Source of the DNA: Peptoniphilus duerdenii ATCC BAA-1640
Lineage (GTDB): Bacteria; Bacillota; Clostridia; Tissierellales; Peptoniphilaceae
NCBI RefSeq assembly: GCF_000146345.1
Contig: NZ_GL397071.1
Coordinates: forward strand, 1,812,387 to 1,876,386
DNA: 64,000 bases
Direction of reading: 5' to 3'
Position 1 is the first letter of the stretch. Every line of letters starts with the position of its first letter. This document shows positions 41,964-51,358 of this stretch, one piece after another. The translations under genes were made by a program, and so were the position numbers. Below the pieces are notes generated by a model. The model ran no database searches and was not told the origin of the DNA. It worked only from the letters and a program-made list of their open reading frames with translations.

Positions 41964-44900
41964 TTATTCTTCGTCTTCTTTTTTCTTTCTTTGTAAAAAT
42001 GCTAGCGCTGAAGCAGCAAGACCAGCAATGCCTACATATCCATCGATTCCTGCATCGTAAGTCTTAGGTGCTTTTGAATAATCGTTTATATTTGTATTTG
42101 ATTTAGCTTTTTTACCTTTTATAGTTTCAGAATATTTGTTTTTAGAAACATAATATTCTCCAAGTTCTTCTGGTGATTTTTCAGTTTTACTAGTTTGTTC
42201 AAGTTTATCTGAAGTTTCTCCACTTGGATTACTTTTAGCTTCACTAGATTTTTCTTGTTCAGATTCTTTATCTGATTTATCTTGTTCAGCCTTTCCTGTT
42301 TCTTTATTTTCAGAATTTGAAGAATTGTTGTCTTTTTTATTAGATTTGTTATCGTCGGATTGTTCTCCTGGATTTACATTTTCATTAGGTTTGTTATGAT
42401 TTTCTTCTCCAAGATTTTCTTCATTTGGTTTTCCTGGTTTGTTATCTTCTGATTTTTCTGGTTCAACGGGAACTGGGCACATATTTTCAGTTGGCTTTGT
42501 CCCTACTCTTACAATCTTATTAACTGGAGCTTGCTTACTTGTCTCATCTTCCACACTTACAAATTTTCCAAGTTCTTTATCAAAGTAGGTTTTTACCGTT
42601 ACGCTACCATTTTCGCCTGGTTTAGTTGGATCCTCTACAACAGTTCCAGCATCAATAGTATTGTCATAAACATATTCTGTGTTAAATGGAATTTCTACTA
42701 TCTTTTCTACTGGTTTCGTACCGATCTTTACAATTTCTTTAACTGGTTCTTTTGTTCTCTCTTCTTTAGAGTACTCTTTATCAGCTAATACTCCATTTGT
42801 GTATTTTTGTGTAACAGTTTCCTTGGATTCTCCATTTACACCTTTTTGAGCGAGTTTTTGAGTTCCTGCATCCATTGTGTCATCATAATGAATTTCTCTT
42901 TCAAACGGAATTGTCTTTTCTATTGTGTGAGTAAATTCTCCAGTAAAATCTTTTGTACCAACAATAATTTTTTGTTTTGCTGGGGTTACAACAACTTTTT
43001 CTTCTGTACTAACTTTACCAGTTTCTGGATCATATTTATTGACAATCTTTCTTTCAACCTTACCAGGAGTTAATTCTCCCTTATTTACAGTTCCTTTATA
43101 TAAAGTATTATCTTCAACATATTCTACATCAACTTTTACATCATCATTATAGTTTTCGTTGTTTGTCTCAACCTTTGTACCTACAACTATGACTTCGTTA
43201 ATAGGAGCTTTGTATTTGTCTGTTACTTCTCTTGTATTTAAGTCCCCGTCAAACTTACCATTAATAAGATTCCTGTAATACTCAGTTGTCTTGCTGCCTG
43301 CTTGTCCAGGAGTTTCTACACGAGTTGTTCCAGCTACCATAGTATCATCATATTTTATTTCTACCTTATATGGTATTTCTTCTGTAATTTCCTTAGAGAT
43401 GTGTTCTGTTACAGTCTTTGTACCAACTTTAATAATACGATTTACAGGTTGTGTTTCACTTACAACTTCTTCTTTTATTTCACCTGGGACACCATTTTCG
43501 AATTTTTGAGTATATTTAACTGTCTTAGATCCCCTTACACCTTTTTGAACTTCTTTTGTTTCTCCTACTGGTAAATTTTGATCTTCTTCAACTATTGTTA
43601 TATATTTTGTTTCTTCTGTCACTTCATGACTTGACTCACCAGTGAATTTTTGATCTCCAACCCTTATTATAGCCTTAACAGGGTCAGTTTTATAGACTTC
43701 TGGTTCTCCTACAACTTGTGAATTTTCAATTTTATAAGTTGTAGTTTTACTGCCAGCTTTACCTTCTTTGTCAACTACCTTTTCCCCTGGTTTTAATGTA
43801 GGGTCAAATTTAATTTCATATTCAAAAGGAATTTCTTCTTCGTGAACTATTGTACTTTCGGTCTTAGTGCCGATTAGCATCTTTTTGTTTTTCGCTTCTT
43901 TAGTTATTTCTTTAGTTGTAGTTATTTCTCCAGTTTCAGGATTCCTGCTTGTAGTAATTGTTACTTCGCCATCTTCACCTTGTTCTTTTAACTGCATTGT
44001 GCCTTTTTCCAAAGAATCGCTAGTTTCATAATCAGTATCAGCTGGTATTGTTACAGTAGTTACTGCTGGTTTTGTACCAATTCTAATTTCTGCATCAACT
44101 TTCTCAGTTATTGTTTTAGTTTCAACAGCTTCCTTGTCTTTTACAAAATTACCGTTTTCGTCAATGATTCCTTTTTCACCGTTAATTACTACTTGTTTGA
44201 AAGTGGTTTCAGTTTCCCCAACTCGACCTTCAGTTTTTACAACCTTACCTATTTCTAGGGTGTCATCGTAAATTACTTTGGTTTCAAAAGGTATTTTACT
44301 ATTGAAAGTTTTAGATACTTCTTGTTGATACTTAGGTCTGGCGATAAATTGCGCCTTTACAATTTCTTCTTTCTCTTCGCCGGTTTTTTCATCCTTGTAA
44401 TTTACCTTGACATTGACATAGAGGTTTTCTCCGCCCTTAATGTCGGCATCTTCAGGGACTACTGCTGTTACCACACCGGTTTTGGGATCTACTTTAATAT
44501 CTGTCCATTCGTTACCTGCACTATCTTTGTATTTACTACCATCTTCTGGCATTACTAATTCATAAGATTCTGGTTGATTTTTCTTGGTTGCTGCCTCATC
44601 ATTTGGTAGCTCTGGTGTTTGAGTTACAGTATCTCCCTTATAACCAATCTCTGCATGATATTCTGGGCGGTTATTATCAGATTCTTGTACGACAAAGTGG
44701 AACCAGTGAACATCTGTTGAACCGTTGGTGTAGGTGTATTCTACTGGTATTGCAACAAAGTCTCCTGCCTTGGCAGATTTTGGTGGAGTAACAGTAAATC
44801 TAGAAATGTCATTAGGATTAACATCTACCTTCCACTTATCCTTCTCTTCCTTGCCTTCATTTTCTCTATTGACAAAGTCTAATTTTATAATACCTGCAGC

Positions 44901-46766
44901 TTCTCCTCTATCTTCAGCTGCATTCATTTCTACATCTGACTTGTCTTCTTCTCTTGGGTTTGTTGGCTGTTGAATGTCAACTACAAATTTTTTGCCAGGT
45001 ACCACATTAGAATATGTGTGCTCTGATGTAACATCTCCATTTTGATCAACGAATCTTTGGTCGTAGTAACGAGTGTCATCAAGGTTTAGCTTGAAGTTCC
45101 CGATTAGGTTGTAGTGGTCGTAGCGGTCGATGCCTTGCTTATCAATTTTGACATCTTCCCCCTTGTGGTTGATGATGTCAGACCCTGCCCCTGTTTCTAC
45201 ATAGGTTCCTGTTTCGCCATAATCATCCGGTGTTTCAGCAATAGCTTTAAATTCTTCTAAAGTTCTTGGACGAGCAAAGAATTTAACATCTAGGTTTTGA
45301 AGGGCTTTGTAGTCTGGACTATTAAAAATAGATTTCTTATCTACGATATATTTGCCATTTTCATCCTTCTTGAGAGCACCCTTAGGCATTTGGATGTGGA
45401 TATTGCCGTCATCGCCGATATAGGCACTTGCTCCTGGAACAATCGCTCCTGTAATAGGGTTATAGACTTGACCTACTAGTCTATCCTTGGCGTTTGCGTC
45501 AATATTGTCTACCTTAACACCCGTGTCAATGTCTTGGCCTTGGACAAATACCTTTTTATTGTATTCGCCGCTTAGCTTCATAAGCTCTAGCTTATCATTT
45601 TCATTTGGCCATGGATTGACCTTGTAGCCTAAAGCGAAGTTATCTCCAAAAAACTTAACTCTTGGGTTATCTTGAGTGTAATTGTCTTTCATACCGAAAG
45701 ATGTGGAGGAGTTATCCTTGTTGTTAATATGCCTTAAGGTTTCTTCACTTGCTTCATAGTTCAAGTTCCTTTGCTTTCCAGAAGCGGTTATTTCTCCTTT
45801 TTCATCTGGCGTAAATGTTACATCAGGGGATTCAGGAGTTAATTTATCTCTCTGATCCATCATAGTTTTTTCGCCTAATTCTGCTGGTACAAGTCCAGAA
45901 TCTGTAACATAAACCTTAGTATAGGTTCTTTGACCGGTCTTCTTGTCGATGGTGATTTGATAACCATATTCAGTCTTACTTGGCGATTCTGCTGATGGGT
46001 TTTTAAAGTCAACTTTAAATCCGTCTTTTATCTGCTTCTCATCAGTATTATTGAGTTCCTGATTTACATTTCCCGGTTGTAAATCCGTTTCCTTATAACG
46101 TTCAGATTCATTGTAGTCTTGGATTTTCTTTTCATCTTCACCATAATTTGGATCATCTGCTTTTTGAAGATTTTTATCTTCTTTATTTTGCTCTCCAACT
46201 TCTCCTGTCTTTTGAGCTTCTTCTTTCTTCTCTTCAGATATTTCTAATTTTTCTTCTTTTTCTTCTTTATTTTCTTTATTTTCTAAATTTTCTGTTTGAG
46301 GTTCTTTTGAAACTGATTTTTCATCTACTGTTCTATCCTCATTTTTTACCATTTCTCTATGGTCTTCAGTAGATTTATCTTCATTTAGAACACTTACAAT
46401 TTCTTTATCATTTTCTTTTGAATTTTTATTTATAGATTCATTTTCTTCTACTATATTTGCAGAAGATCTACTTGTGCTTGTAGCTTCTAATCCTTCTTGG
46501 TTAGAAACTGCTTCTACTTTTTGTATAGCATATTCTTCATCTTTTTTGTCATCTCTCCGAGACAAAACCTCTCCTACTATTTCAGTTCTTGGTGCACTAG
46601 TTGCTCCAACACTTACTTCTTTTGCGTAACCCACTCCAGGTATTAGCACTATTGCTCCTAAGAACACAGGTACTAAACCTACACTTAGTTTACGCATGCC
46701 GTATTTTGGTTTTGTATTTGCAGATTTTTCTTTTTTCTTATTCACAACGTCTTTTAATCTTTCCAT
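41964..46766 (-). CDS. large YSIRK-type, G5-repeat cell-wall protein
   Basis: A 1600-residue surface protein. The N-terminus carries a YSIRK-like secretion signal (YGMRKLSVGLVPVFLGAI). A charged, low-complexity stretch (about 60-240) is followed by an A-region (about 240-790), including a Rib/alpha-like part, then eight G5-type repeats each ending in a variant of IxxGTK (about 790-1440), and a Lys/Glu/Ser-rich wall-spanning stretch. The C-terminus has APKTYDAG, a hydrophobic segment and QRKKKEDEE: a sorting signal that lacks LPXTG. G5 domains bind N-acetylglucosamine polymers or zinc and mediate adhesion. The ATG at 46766 is preferred because AGGATG lies properly before it; two in-frame ATGs further up lack a site. 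Confidence 0.9.
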   Translation of the reverse strand: MERLKDVVNKKKEKSANTKPKYGMRKLSVGLVPVFLGAIVLIPGVGYAKEVSVGATSAPRTEIVGEVLSRRDDKKDEEYAIQKVEAVSNQEGLEATSTSRSSANIVEENESINKNSKENDKEIVSVLNEDKSTEDHREMVKNEDRTVDEKSVSKEPQTENLENKENKEEKEEKLEISEEKKEEAQKTGEVGEQNKEDKNLQKADDPNYGEDEKKIQDYNESERYKETDLQPGNVNQELNNTDEKQIKDGFKVDFKNPSAESPSKTEYGYQITIDKKTGQRTYTKVYVTDSGLVPAELGEKTMMDQRDKLTPESPDVTFTPDEKGEITASGKQRNLNYEASEETLRHINNKDNSSTSFGMKDNYTQDNPRVKFFGDNFALGYKVNPWPNENDKLELMKLSGEYNKKVFVQGQDIDTGVKVDNIDANAKDRLVGQVYNPITGAIVPGASAYIGDDGNIHIQMPKGALKKDENGKYIVDKKSIFNSPDYKALQNLDVKFFARPRTLEEFKAIAETPDDYGETGTYVETGAGSDIINHKGEDVKIDKQGIDRYDHYNLIGNFKLNLDDTRYYDQRFVDQNGDVTSEHTYSNVVPGKKFVVDIQQPTNPREEDKSDVEMNAAEDRGEAAGIIKLDFVNRENEGKEEKDKWKVDVNPNDISRFTVTPPKSAKAGDFVAIPVEYTYTNGSTDVHWFHFVVQESDNNRPEYHAEIGYKGDTVTQTPELPNDEAATKKNQPESYELVMPEDGSKYKDSAGNEWTDIKVDPKTGVVTAVVPEDADIKGGENLYVNVKVNYKDEKTGEEKEEIVKAQFIARPKYQQEVSKTFNSKIPFETKVIYDDTLEIGKVVKTEGRVGETETTFKQVVINGEKGIIDENGNFVKDKEAVETKTITEKVDAEIRIGTKPAVTTVTIPADTDYETSDSLEKGTMQLKEQGEDGEVTITTSRNPETGEITTTKEITKEAKNKKMLIGTKTESTIVHEEEIPFEYEIKFDPTLKPGEKVVDKEGKAGSKTTTYKIENSQVVGEPEVYKTDPVKAIIRVGDQKFTGESSHEVTEETKYITIVEEDQNLPVGETKEVQKGVRGSKTVKYTQKFENGVPGEIKEEVVSETQPVNRIIKVGTKTVTEHISKEITEEIPYKVEIKYDDTMVAGTTRVETPGQAGSKTTEYYRNLINGKFDGDLNTREVTDKYKAPINEVIVVGTKVETNNENYNDDVKVDVEYVEDNTLYKGTVNKGELTPGKVERKIVNKYDPETGKVSTEEKVVVTPAKQKIIVGTKDFTGEFTHTIEKTIPFEREIHYDDTMDAGTQKLAQKGVNGESKETVTQKYTNGVLADKEYSKEERTKEPVKEIVKIGTKPVEKIVEIPFNTEYVYDNTIDAGTVVEDPTKPGENGSVTVKTYFDKELGKFVSVEDETSKQAPVNKIVRVGTKPTENMCPVPVEPEKSEDNKPGKPNEENLGEENHNKPNENVNPGEQSDDNKSNKKDNNSSNSENKETGKAEQDKSDKESEQEKSSEAKSNPSGETSDKLEQTSKTEKSPEELGEYYVSKNKYSETIKGKKAKSNTNINDYSKAPKTYDAGIDGYVGIAGLAASALAFLQRKKKEDEE

Positions 46767-47063
46767 TTTCTCATCCTTTCTTTTCATCATGTCAATAAAT
46801 TTTAAAATTTGAAATCTTAAAATTTTGCGTGCAATGTTTAATTGTTACCCGACATTTTAAAGAAATTAACATAAATTTTCGAAAAACGCTAACTGTTTAA
46901 CTTAAAGATGGGGTTTTTTCAAGGATTTTTACCTATAAAAATTTTTTTAAAAAATATTTTGTCATTTCATAAACGTTTCATAATTTACCTATAGAATTGA
47001 TGTATAAGCTATTGGGAAATAGATTTTATCCCGACAGATTACTTTTAAATTTTAGGAGGAAAT
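46767..47063. other. divergent intergenic region
   Basis: About 300 bases between the wall protein gene and the divergent lipoprotein gene. It holds ribosome binding sites at both ends, long A/T runs, and a possible extended -10 (TGTATAAG at 47001-47008) for the plus-strand gene. No clear -35, riboswitch or palindrome was found. Confidence 0.4.
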
Positions 47064-48212
47064 ATGAAAAAGAATTTACTTAAAACATTATCTCTTGTAC
47101 TTACTATCTGTTTAAGTTTAAGTACAGTTGGTTGCCAAAAGAAAGATGGCAATGCAAAAAATAACAAAGAAGTCAAAACTAACGAATCTGGTATGTCTTT
47201 TGAAGCTAATCAAAAAGACAATAACGAAACTTTCAAGCCTGCTGACTACTGTCTACAACCTAAGGACGAATACACCTACGAATTTCTAGGTCTTAAGTTC
47301 AAGTTAAACGACAAGATTCTAGAAGGTATGAAGAACAAAGATGTTGCGATGCTAGATGACCAAAGTCCTATTGACCAAGATTTAAAGTATGCCATGTTAA
47401 CTTTTAGTTCTCTTACTGAAGAACAAAAGAACGCAGAAATAAATAAGATGGGTGAAGGTTATGTTGAATGGCAAAACAGCCTTGAAAGAATCGGAACTCT
47501 TGGTATGTTCAAGAAAGGCACTTCCGAAGATGAAATTTCTAAAATTACTAAGTGTGATACTCATAAAATGATTGGAACTTCTTCTGACGGAGAATTTGAA
47601 TACTACCTAAGCACAAATAAAGCTAGCAAATTTGCTGAAGAACTAGATAAGACTGAAGTAAATATTATTGATAAAAAGGCTAGACCTGAAAATGGTTTTG
47701 TCCTAGCTGAAAAGACTGATCTTGAAAACACAGTTCCATTTGGCGGAGAAGGTGTAACTGATCTAAGTAATATCGTAACTAAAGATATCGAAGGCAAAGA
47801 ATTTTCTAAGGCTGATTTCGAAAAATACGACCTAACCATGGTAAATGTATTTGCAACCTGGTGTACTGCTTGTGTTAAAGAAATCCCTGATCTAGTTAAA
47901 CTTCAAGAAGAAATGAAGTCTAAAGGCGTTAATATCGTTGGAATCGTAACTGATACTGTAGATGATAACGGAGAAAATAAAGACGCTATCGAAAAATCAA
48001 AAGTTATTCACGAAAAAACTAATGCAAACTATCCATTCCTAATGCCTGATAAGACTAACTTCAACGGAAGACTTAACGGCATCCAAGCTCTACCAGAAAC
48101 TTTCTTCGTAGATAAGAATGGAAAGATTGTTGGAGAAACTTATTCTGGTTCTCACAATTTCAATGACTGGAAAGAAATCGTTGAAAAAGAACTTGCAAAT
48201 TTAAATAAATAA
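47064..48212 (+). CDS. thioredoxin-like (TlpA-type) lipoprotein
   Basis: A 382-residue lipoprotein: signal peptide with lipobox LSTVGC (Cys about 24), an unrecognised N-terminal part (about 25-235), then a TlpA/ResA-type redoxin domain with FATWCTACVKEIPDL (active-site Cys-Thr-Ala-Cys variant WCTAC), DTVDDNGENK, and ALPETFFVDKNGKIVG with the cis-proline. It would reduce or transfer electrons to disulfides outside the membrane. AGGAGG precedes the ATG. A CD1871A-type peptide and a membrane 4Fe-4S protein follow at once, suggesting a transmembrane electron route. Confidence 0.9.
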   Translation: MKKNLLKTLSLVLTICLSLSTVGCQKKDGNAKNNKEVKTNESGMSFEANQKDNNETFKPADYCLQPKDEYTYEFLGLKFKLNDKILEGMKNKDVAMLDDQSPIDQDLKYAMLTFSSLTEEQKNAEINKMGEGYVEWQNSLERIGTLGMFKKGTSEDEISKITKCDTHKMIGTSSDGEFEYYLSTNKASKFAEELDKTEVNIIDKKARPENGFVLAEKTDLENTVPFGGEGVTDLSNIVTKDIEGKEFSKADFEKYDLTMVNVFATWCTACVKEIPDLVKLQEEMKSKGVNIVGIVTDTVDDNGENKDAIEKSKVIHEKTNANYPFLMPDKTNFNGRLNGIQALPETFFVDKNGKIVGETYSGSHNFNDWKEIVEKELANLNK

Positions 48213-48222
48213 AATAAATATA

Positions 48223-48372
48223 ATGAAAAAGATAATTAAGAGTCGCTACTTTACTCTTCTCATTCTTGTAACGAGTGTGGCTATGACCTACTACGGATAC
48301 CAAAATGGAGAAGTTAAAGTAGTGCTTGAAAAAGCCATAAGAATTTGTATGGAGTGTATCGGCATTGGATAA
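48223..48372 (+). CDS. CD1871A-type small CXXC protein
   Basis: A 49-residue membrane-anchored peptide starting MKKIIKSRYFTLLILVTSV (one hydrophobic segment) and ending ICMECIGIG, which is the C-x-x-C signature of the CD1871A family. The family is known only from its association with redox lipoproteins and 4Fe-4S membrane proteins, exactly as here. It lies ten bases after the lipoprotein gene and overlaps the next gene by eight bases. Confidence 0.85.
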   Translation: MKKIIKSRYFTLLILVTSVAMTYYGYQNGEVKVVLEKAIRICMECIGIG

Positions 48373-49255
48373 TATTAAAACAGAAAAAAAGTTTAAATCC
48401 AAAAAAGAAATCTATAAGACTAGAGACAATTTTAGACATTGTTTTCAATTTCTCTGGTTTATGATCACCAATTCATTCTTTGAAGGATTTAAAACTGGAA
48501 AAATATATACTGGAAAACTAAAACAGCTTTGCGTTCCCGGCATGAACTGCTATTCATGTCCGGGAGCCAAAGGCTCCTGTCCCATCGGTTCTCTCCAAGC
48601 GGTAATAGGAAATTCTAATTATAAGTTTAGCTACTATGTAGTTGGTTTTCTATTCTTCATAGGAGCACTCATGGGTAGGTTTGTCTGCGGGTGGCTATGC
48701 CCCTTCGGACTAATCCAAGATCTACTCTACAAAATTCCTGGATTTAAAAAGATTAAAACTTTTAAATACGATAAATATTTAAGAAGATTGAAATATTTCA
48801 TACTAATTGTATTTGTCATAATTCTACCCCTATTCCTAGTGGATGTACTTGGCCAAGGCTCACCATACTTCTGTAAGCTCATATGCCCTGTCGGCATGTT
48901 GGAAGGCGGTATACCTCTAGTACTTCTAAATAAAACTATGAGGTCTGCCATTGGATTTTTATACTATTGGAAAGGCGCTATACTTATTGGTACCATCCTA
49001 CTTTCAATAATAGTCTATAGACCTTTCTGCAAGTACATCTGCCCACTAGGAGCAATCTATTCACTTTTCAATCCAATCTCCATGTTTAGATATAGACTGG
49101 ATAAGGATAAATGTATAAATTGCGGCAAATGTGCAAGAGTTTGCCAAATGAATGTAAATCCAGTTGAAAATTGCAATAGTTTAGAATGTATAAGATGTGC
49201 AAGGTGTAAGAATGCATGCCCTGTACACGCAATAGACTATAGTTTTAAAAACTAA
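48365..49255 (+). CDS. polytopic 4Fe-4S membrane protein (NapH/RnfB-like)
   Basis: A 296-residue protein with about five membrane helices and repeated Cys motifs: CVPGMNCYSCPGAKGSCP, CGWLCPFG, CKLICPVGM, CKYICPLGA, then a two-cluster ferredoxin tail (CINCGKCARVCQMNV and CIRCARCKNACPVHA). This is the NapH/NosR/CcoG-type electron-transfer architecture. Together with the lipoprotein and the CXXC peptide it probably passes electrons from a cytoplasmic ferredoxin to extracellular thiols. The start is TTG at 48365, inside the preceding gene; no ATG lies near it. Confidence 0.88.
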   Translation: MDNIKTEKKFKSKKEIYKTRDNFRHCFQFLWFMITNSFFEGFKTGKIYTGKLKQLCVPGMNCYSCPGAKGSCPIGSLQAVIGNSNYKFSYYVVGFLFFIGALMGRFVCGWLCPFGLIQDLLYKIPGFKKIKTFKYDKYLRRLKYFILIVFVIILPLFLVDVLGQGSPYFCKLICPVGMLEGGIPLVLLNKTMRSAIGFLYYWKGAILIGTILLSIIVYRPFCKYICPLGAIYSLFNPISMFRYRLDKDKCINCGKCARVCQMNVNPVENCNSLECIRCARCKNACPVHAIDYSFKN

Positions 49256-49281
49256 TTATTAGAAAAGAGATGTTAACATAA

Positions 49282-49315
49282 AAGAATCATGGTTATAACT
49301 ATGGTTCTTTTTTTT
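49282..49315 (+). terminator. terminator after the 4Fe-4S gene
   Basis: Stem AAGAATCAT/ATGGTTCTT (one G-U pair) followed by a T-run of eight. Confidence 0.8.
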
Positions 49316-49381
49316 ATACATATCAAAATCCACACAATTAATCTGTTTTTTAGTATAATAATTATAAGTAAAGGAGGTATT

Positions 49382-50035
49382 ATGAAAATATTAGTAGTTG
49401 AAGATGACCGTACCATAAGAGAAGGTATAAGTGAATATTTGAGCGAATTTAACTATACTGTCCTTGAGGCGAAGGATGGAAAAGAAGCATTACAAAAGTT
49501 TGGTCCATCTATAAACCTAGTCATTTTAGATATTCAAATACCTTTTATAAGTGGACTTGAAGTCTTAAAAGAAATCAGAAAAACGAGTAGTCTTCCAGTG
49601 CTTATGCTCACTGCATTTAACGATGAAGAATACAAAATAGATGCCTTTACAAATTTGGCAGACGGATATATGGAGAAGCCATTTTCTCTACCGGTTTTAA
49701 AAGCAAGAATTGATTCACTGATTAAGAAAAGTTACAAAGATGTAGAGCTCTTTGAATATAAAGATACAGAGGTAAACTTCACCAGCTACACCGCCAAGGT
49801 GGACGGAAAAAGTATAGACGTAAATGCCAAGGAGCTAGAAATACTAAGATGTCTACTTGATAACGAAGGAAGAGCGCTTACAAGGTCTCAAATCATAGAT
49901 AGTGTTTGGAAAGAAACGGAAGAAATCCCATTTGACAGAGTCATAGACGTGTATGTAAAAGAGCTTAGAAAAAAACTAAAACTCGATTGTATAGTAACCA
50001 TTCGAAATGTGGGATATAAATTGGAGAGAATATGA
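49382..50035 (+). CDS. OmpR/PhoB-type response regulator
   Basis: A 217-residue regulator: receiver with Asp8/Asp9, phosphoacceptor Asp50 in VILDIQIPFISGLEVL, LMLTAFN and EKPF; then a winged-helix DNA-binding domain (AKELEILRCLLDNEGRALTRSQIID, by parts). The start at 49382 has AAAGGAGGT before it; an upstream in-frame extension of 31 codons is not supported. Four-base overlap with the kinase gene. Confidence 0.95.
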   Translation: MKILVVEDDRTIREGISEYLSEFNYTVLEAKDGKEALQKFGPSINLVILDIQIPFISGLEVLKEIRKTSSLPVLMLTAFNDEEYKIDAFTNLADGYMEKPFSLPVLKARIDSLIKKSYKDVELFEYKDTEVNFTSYTAKVDGKSIDVNAKELEILRCLLDNEGRALTRSQIIDSVWKETEEIPFDRVIDVYVKELRKKLKLDCIVTIRNVGYKLERI

Positions 50036-51348
50036 AAAATATAAAGATATTTCCAAAGATGTTCATACAGATTTTTTCTGTACTAGGAATCATAACTATT
50101 CTAACCCATTTACTTGTGTTCTTTATATTTCCAAAGACATATCTTGAGACAAGAAAAGAAGAAATTTTCACGAGAGCCAACGAAATTTCTGCCAGCATGG
50201 ATGGTAGAAAGATAGAAAATATAGAAGAAGCTTTAAAATTATATTCCGATAGCAGCGAAATAAAAGCCTATATAAAATCTAAAGAAAACGAAAATGAAAT
50301 CCCGGTTGGAGATATAAATATTGATCTAGAGGGCTCAAACAACTCTCTAATTCTCGAAGAAAGAGAGATCAGCCTCGATACAGGAGAAAAGGTTGAGTTG
50401 CAATTCATATCTTCAAAAGATATGCAGAAAGAGGCGAAGAATCTGAGTTTTAAATTTCTTCCCTATTCCCTTTCCGCTTCAATTCTATTTTCAGCGATAG
50501 TTTCGCTTATCTATGCAAGAATGATTAAAAATAATATACAAGAGATAAAAAATGTCACAGACAAGATGATGGAGCTAAATCGTCAGGTCAGACTAAAGGT
50601 GGACTCAAAAGATGAAATGGGGCAGCTTAAAGAGCAGATAAATAGCCTCTACTCCACTCTTTTAAAATCCATCGACGATGTGGAAATAAAAAACTCAGAA
50701 ATTTTAAAATTAGAAAAATTAAAATATGACTTCTTAAAAGGATCCTCCCACGAACTCAAAACTCCACTTGCAAGTCTTAAGATAATCCTTGAAAACATGA
50801 AGTACAAAATTGGAAAATACAAGGACAGAGACCATTATATCGACGAATGCATAGAAATTGCCGACGAACTCTCCCAAAATATTTCTCAAATACTCACCGT
50901 TTCATCTTTAGAAAATTTAAAGGACGATGAAGAAGAAGTAAAGGTTTCTGAAATCTTGGATGGAGTTTTAAACAAGTATGAACTCATGGCGAACCAAAAA
51001 CATATTAGAATAAAAAATAATATTTCCGAAGAGAATATATATATTGGAAGGACCGCCCTTCGAATAATCCTATCCAATTTAATTTCCAATGCAGTTAAAT
51101 ATTCCGACGAATATGGTACTATATATATAGGATCAGAAAAAGGACATCTATACATCGAAAACACTTATGAAAATAAAAGTAGTATCGATATAGATAAAAT
51201 CTTTGATGTAAACTTTGATCTTAGCAAGAAGAATAGCAATGGACTGGGGCTCTATATAGTTAGTAGTCTTCTTAAAAACTACAAGATTAAGTATAGAGCA
51301 ACCCAAGACGATTCAAGTTTTAAATTTGAAATAGAGTTAAATAGATAA
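50032..51348 (+). CDS. sensor histidine kinase
   Basis: A 438-residue membrane kinase: TM1 (about 12-34), an extracellular sensing loop of about 105 residues, TM2 (about 143-165), a HAMP linker, the H-box SSHELKTPLASLK with the phospho-His near 240, N-box LIISNLISNAVKYS-type (IILSNLISNAVKYS), and NGLGLYIVSSLL as G2 box. VanS-like. The signal is unknown. It follows the response regulator with overlap; a 188-residue gene of unknown function follows after ten bases and may be a target or co-factor. Confidence 0.94.
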   Translation: MKNIKIFPKMFIQIFSVLGIITILTHLLVFFIFPKTYLETRKEEIFTRANEISASMDGRKIENIEEALKLYSDSSEIKAYIKSKENENEIPVGDINIDLEGSNNSLILEEREISLDTGEKVELQFISSKDMQKEAKNLSFKFLPYSLSASILFSAIVSLIYARMIKNNIQEIKNVTDKMMELNRQVRLKVDSKDEMGQLKEQINSLYSTLLKSIDDVEIKNSEILKLEKLKYDFLKGSSHELKTPLASLKIILENMKYKIGKYKDRDHYIDECIEIADELSQNISQILTVSSLENLKDDEEEVKVSEILDGVLNKYELMANQKHIRIKNNISEENIYIGRTALRIILSNLISNAVKYSDEYGTIYIGSEKGHLYIENTYENKSSIDIDKIFDVNFDLSKKNSNGLGLYIVSSLLKNYKIKYRATQDDSSFKFEIELNR

Positions 51349-51358
51349 GGAGAAAAAA

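Noticed and set aside
42531-44558. Several plus-strand open frames opposite the wall protein gene.
   Set aside because: They are antisense shadows of a repetitive coding region, with Phe/Ser/Cys-rich composition and no ribosome binding sites.
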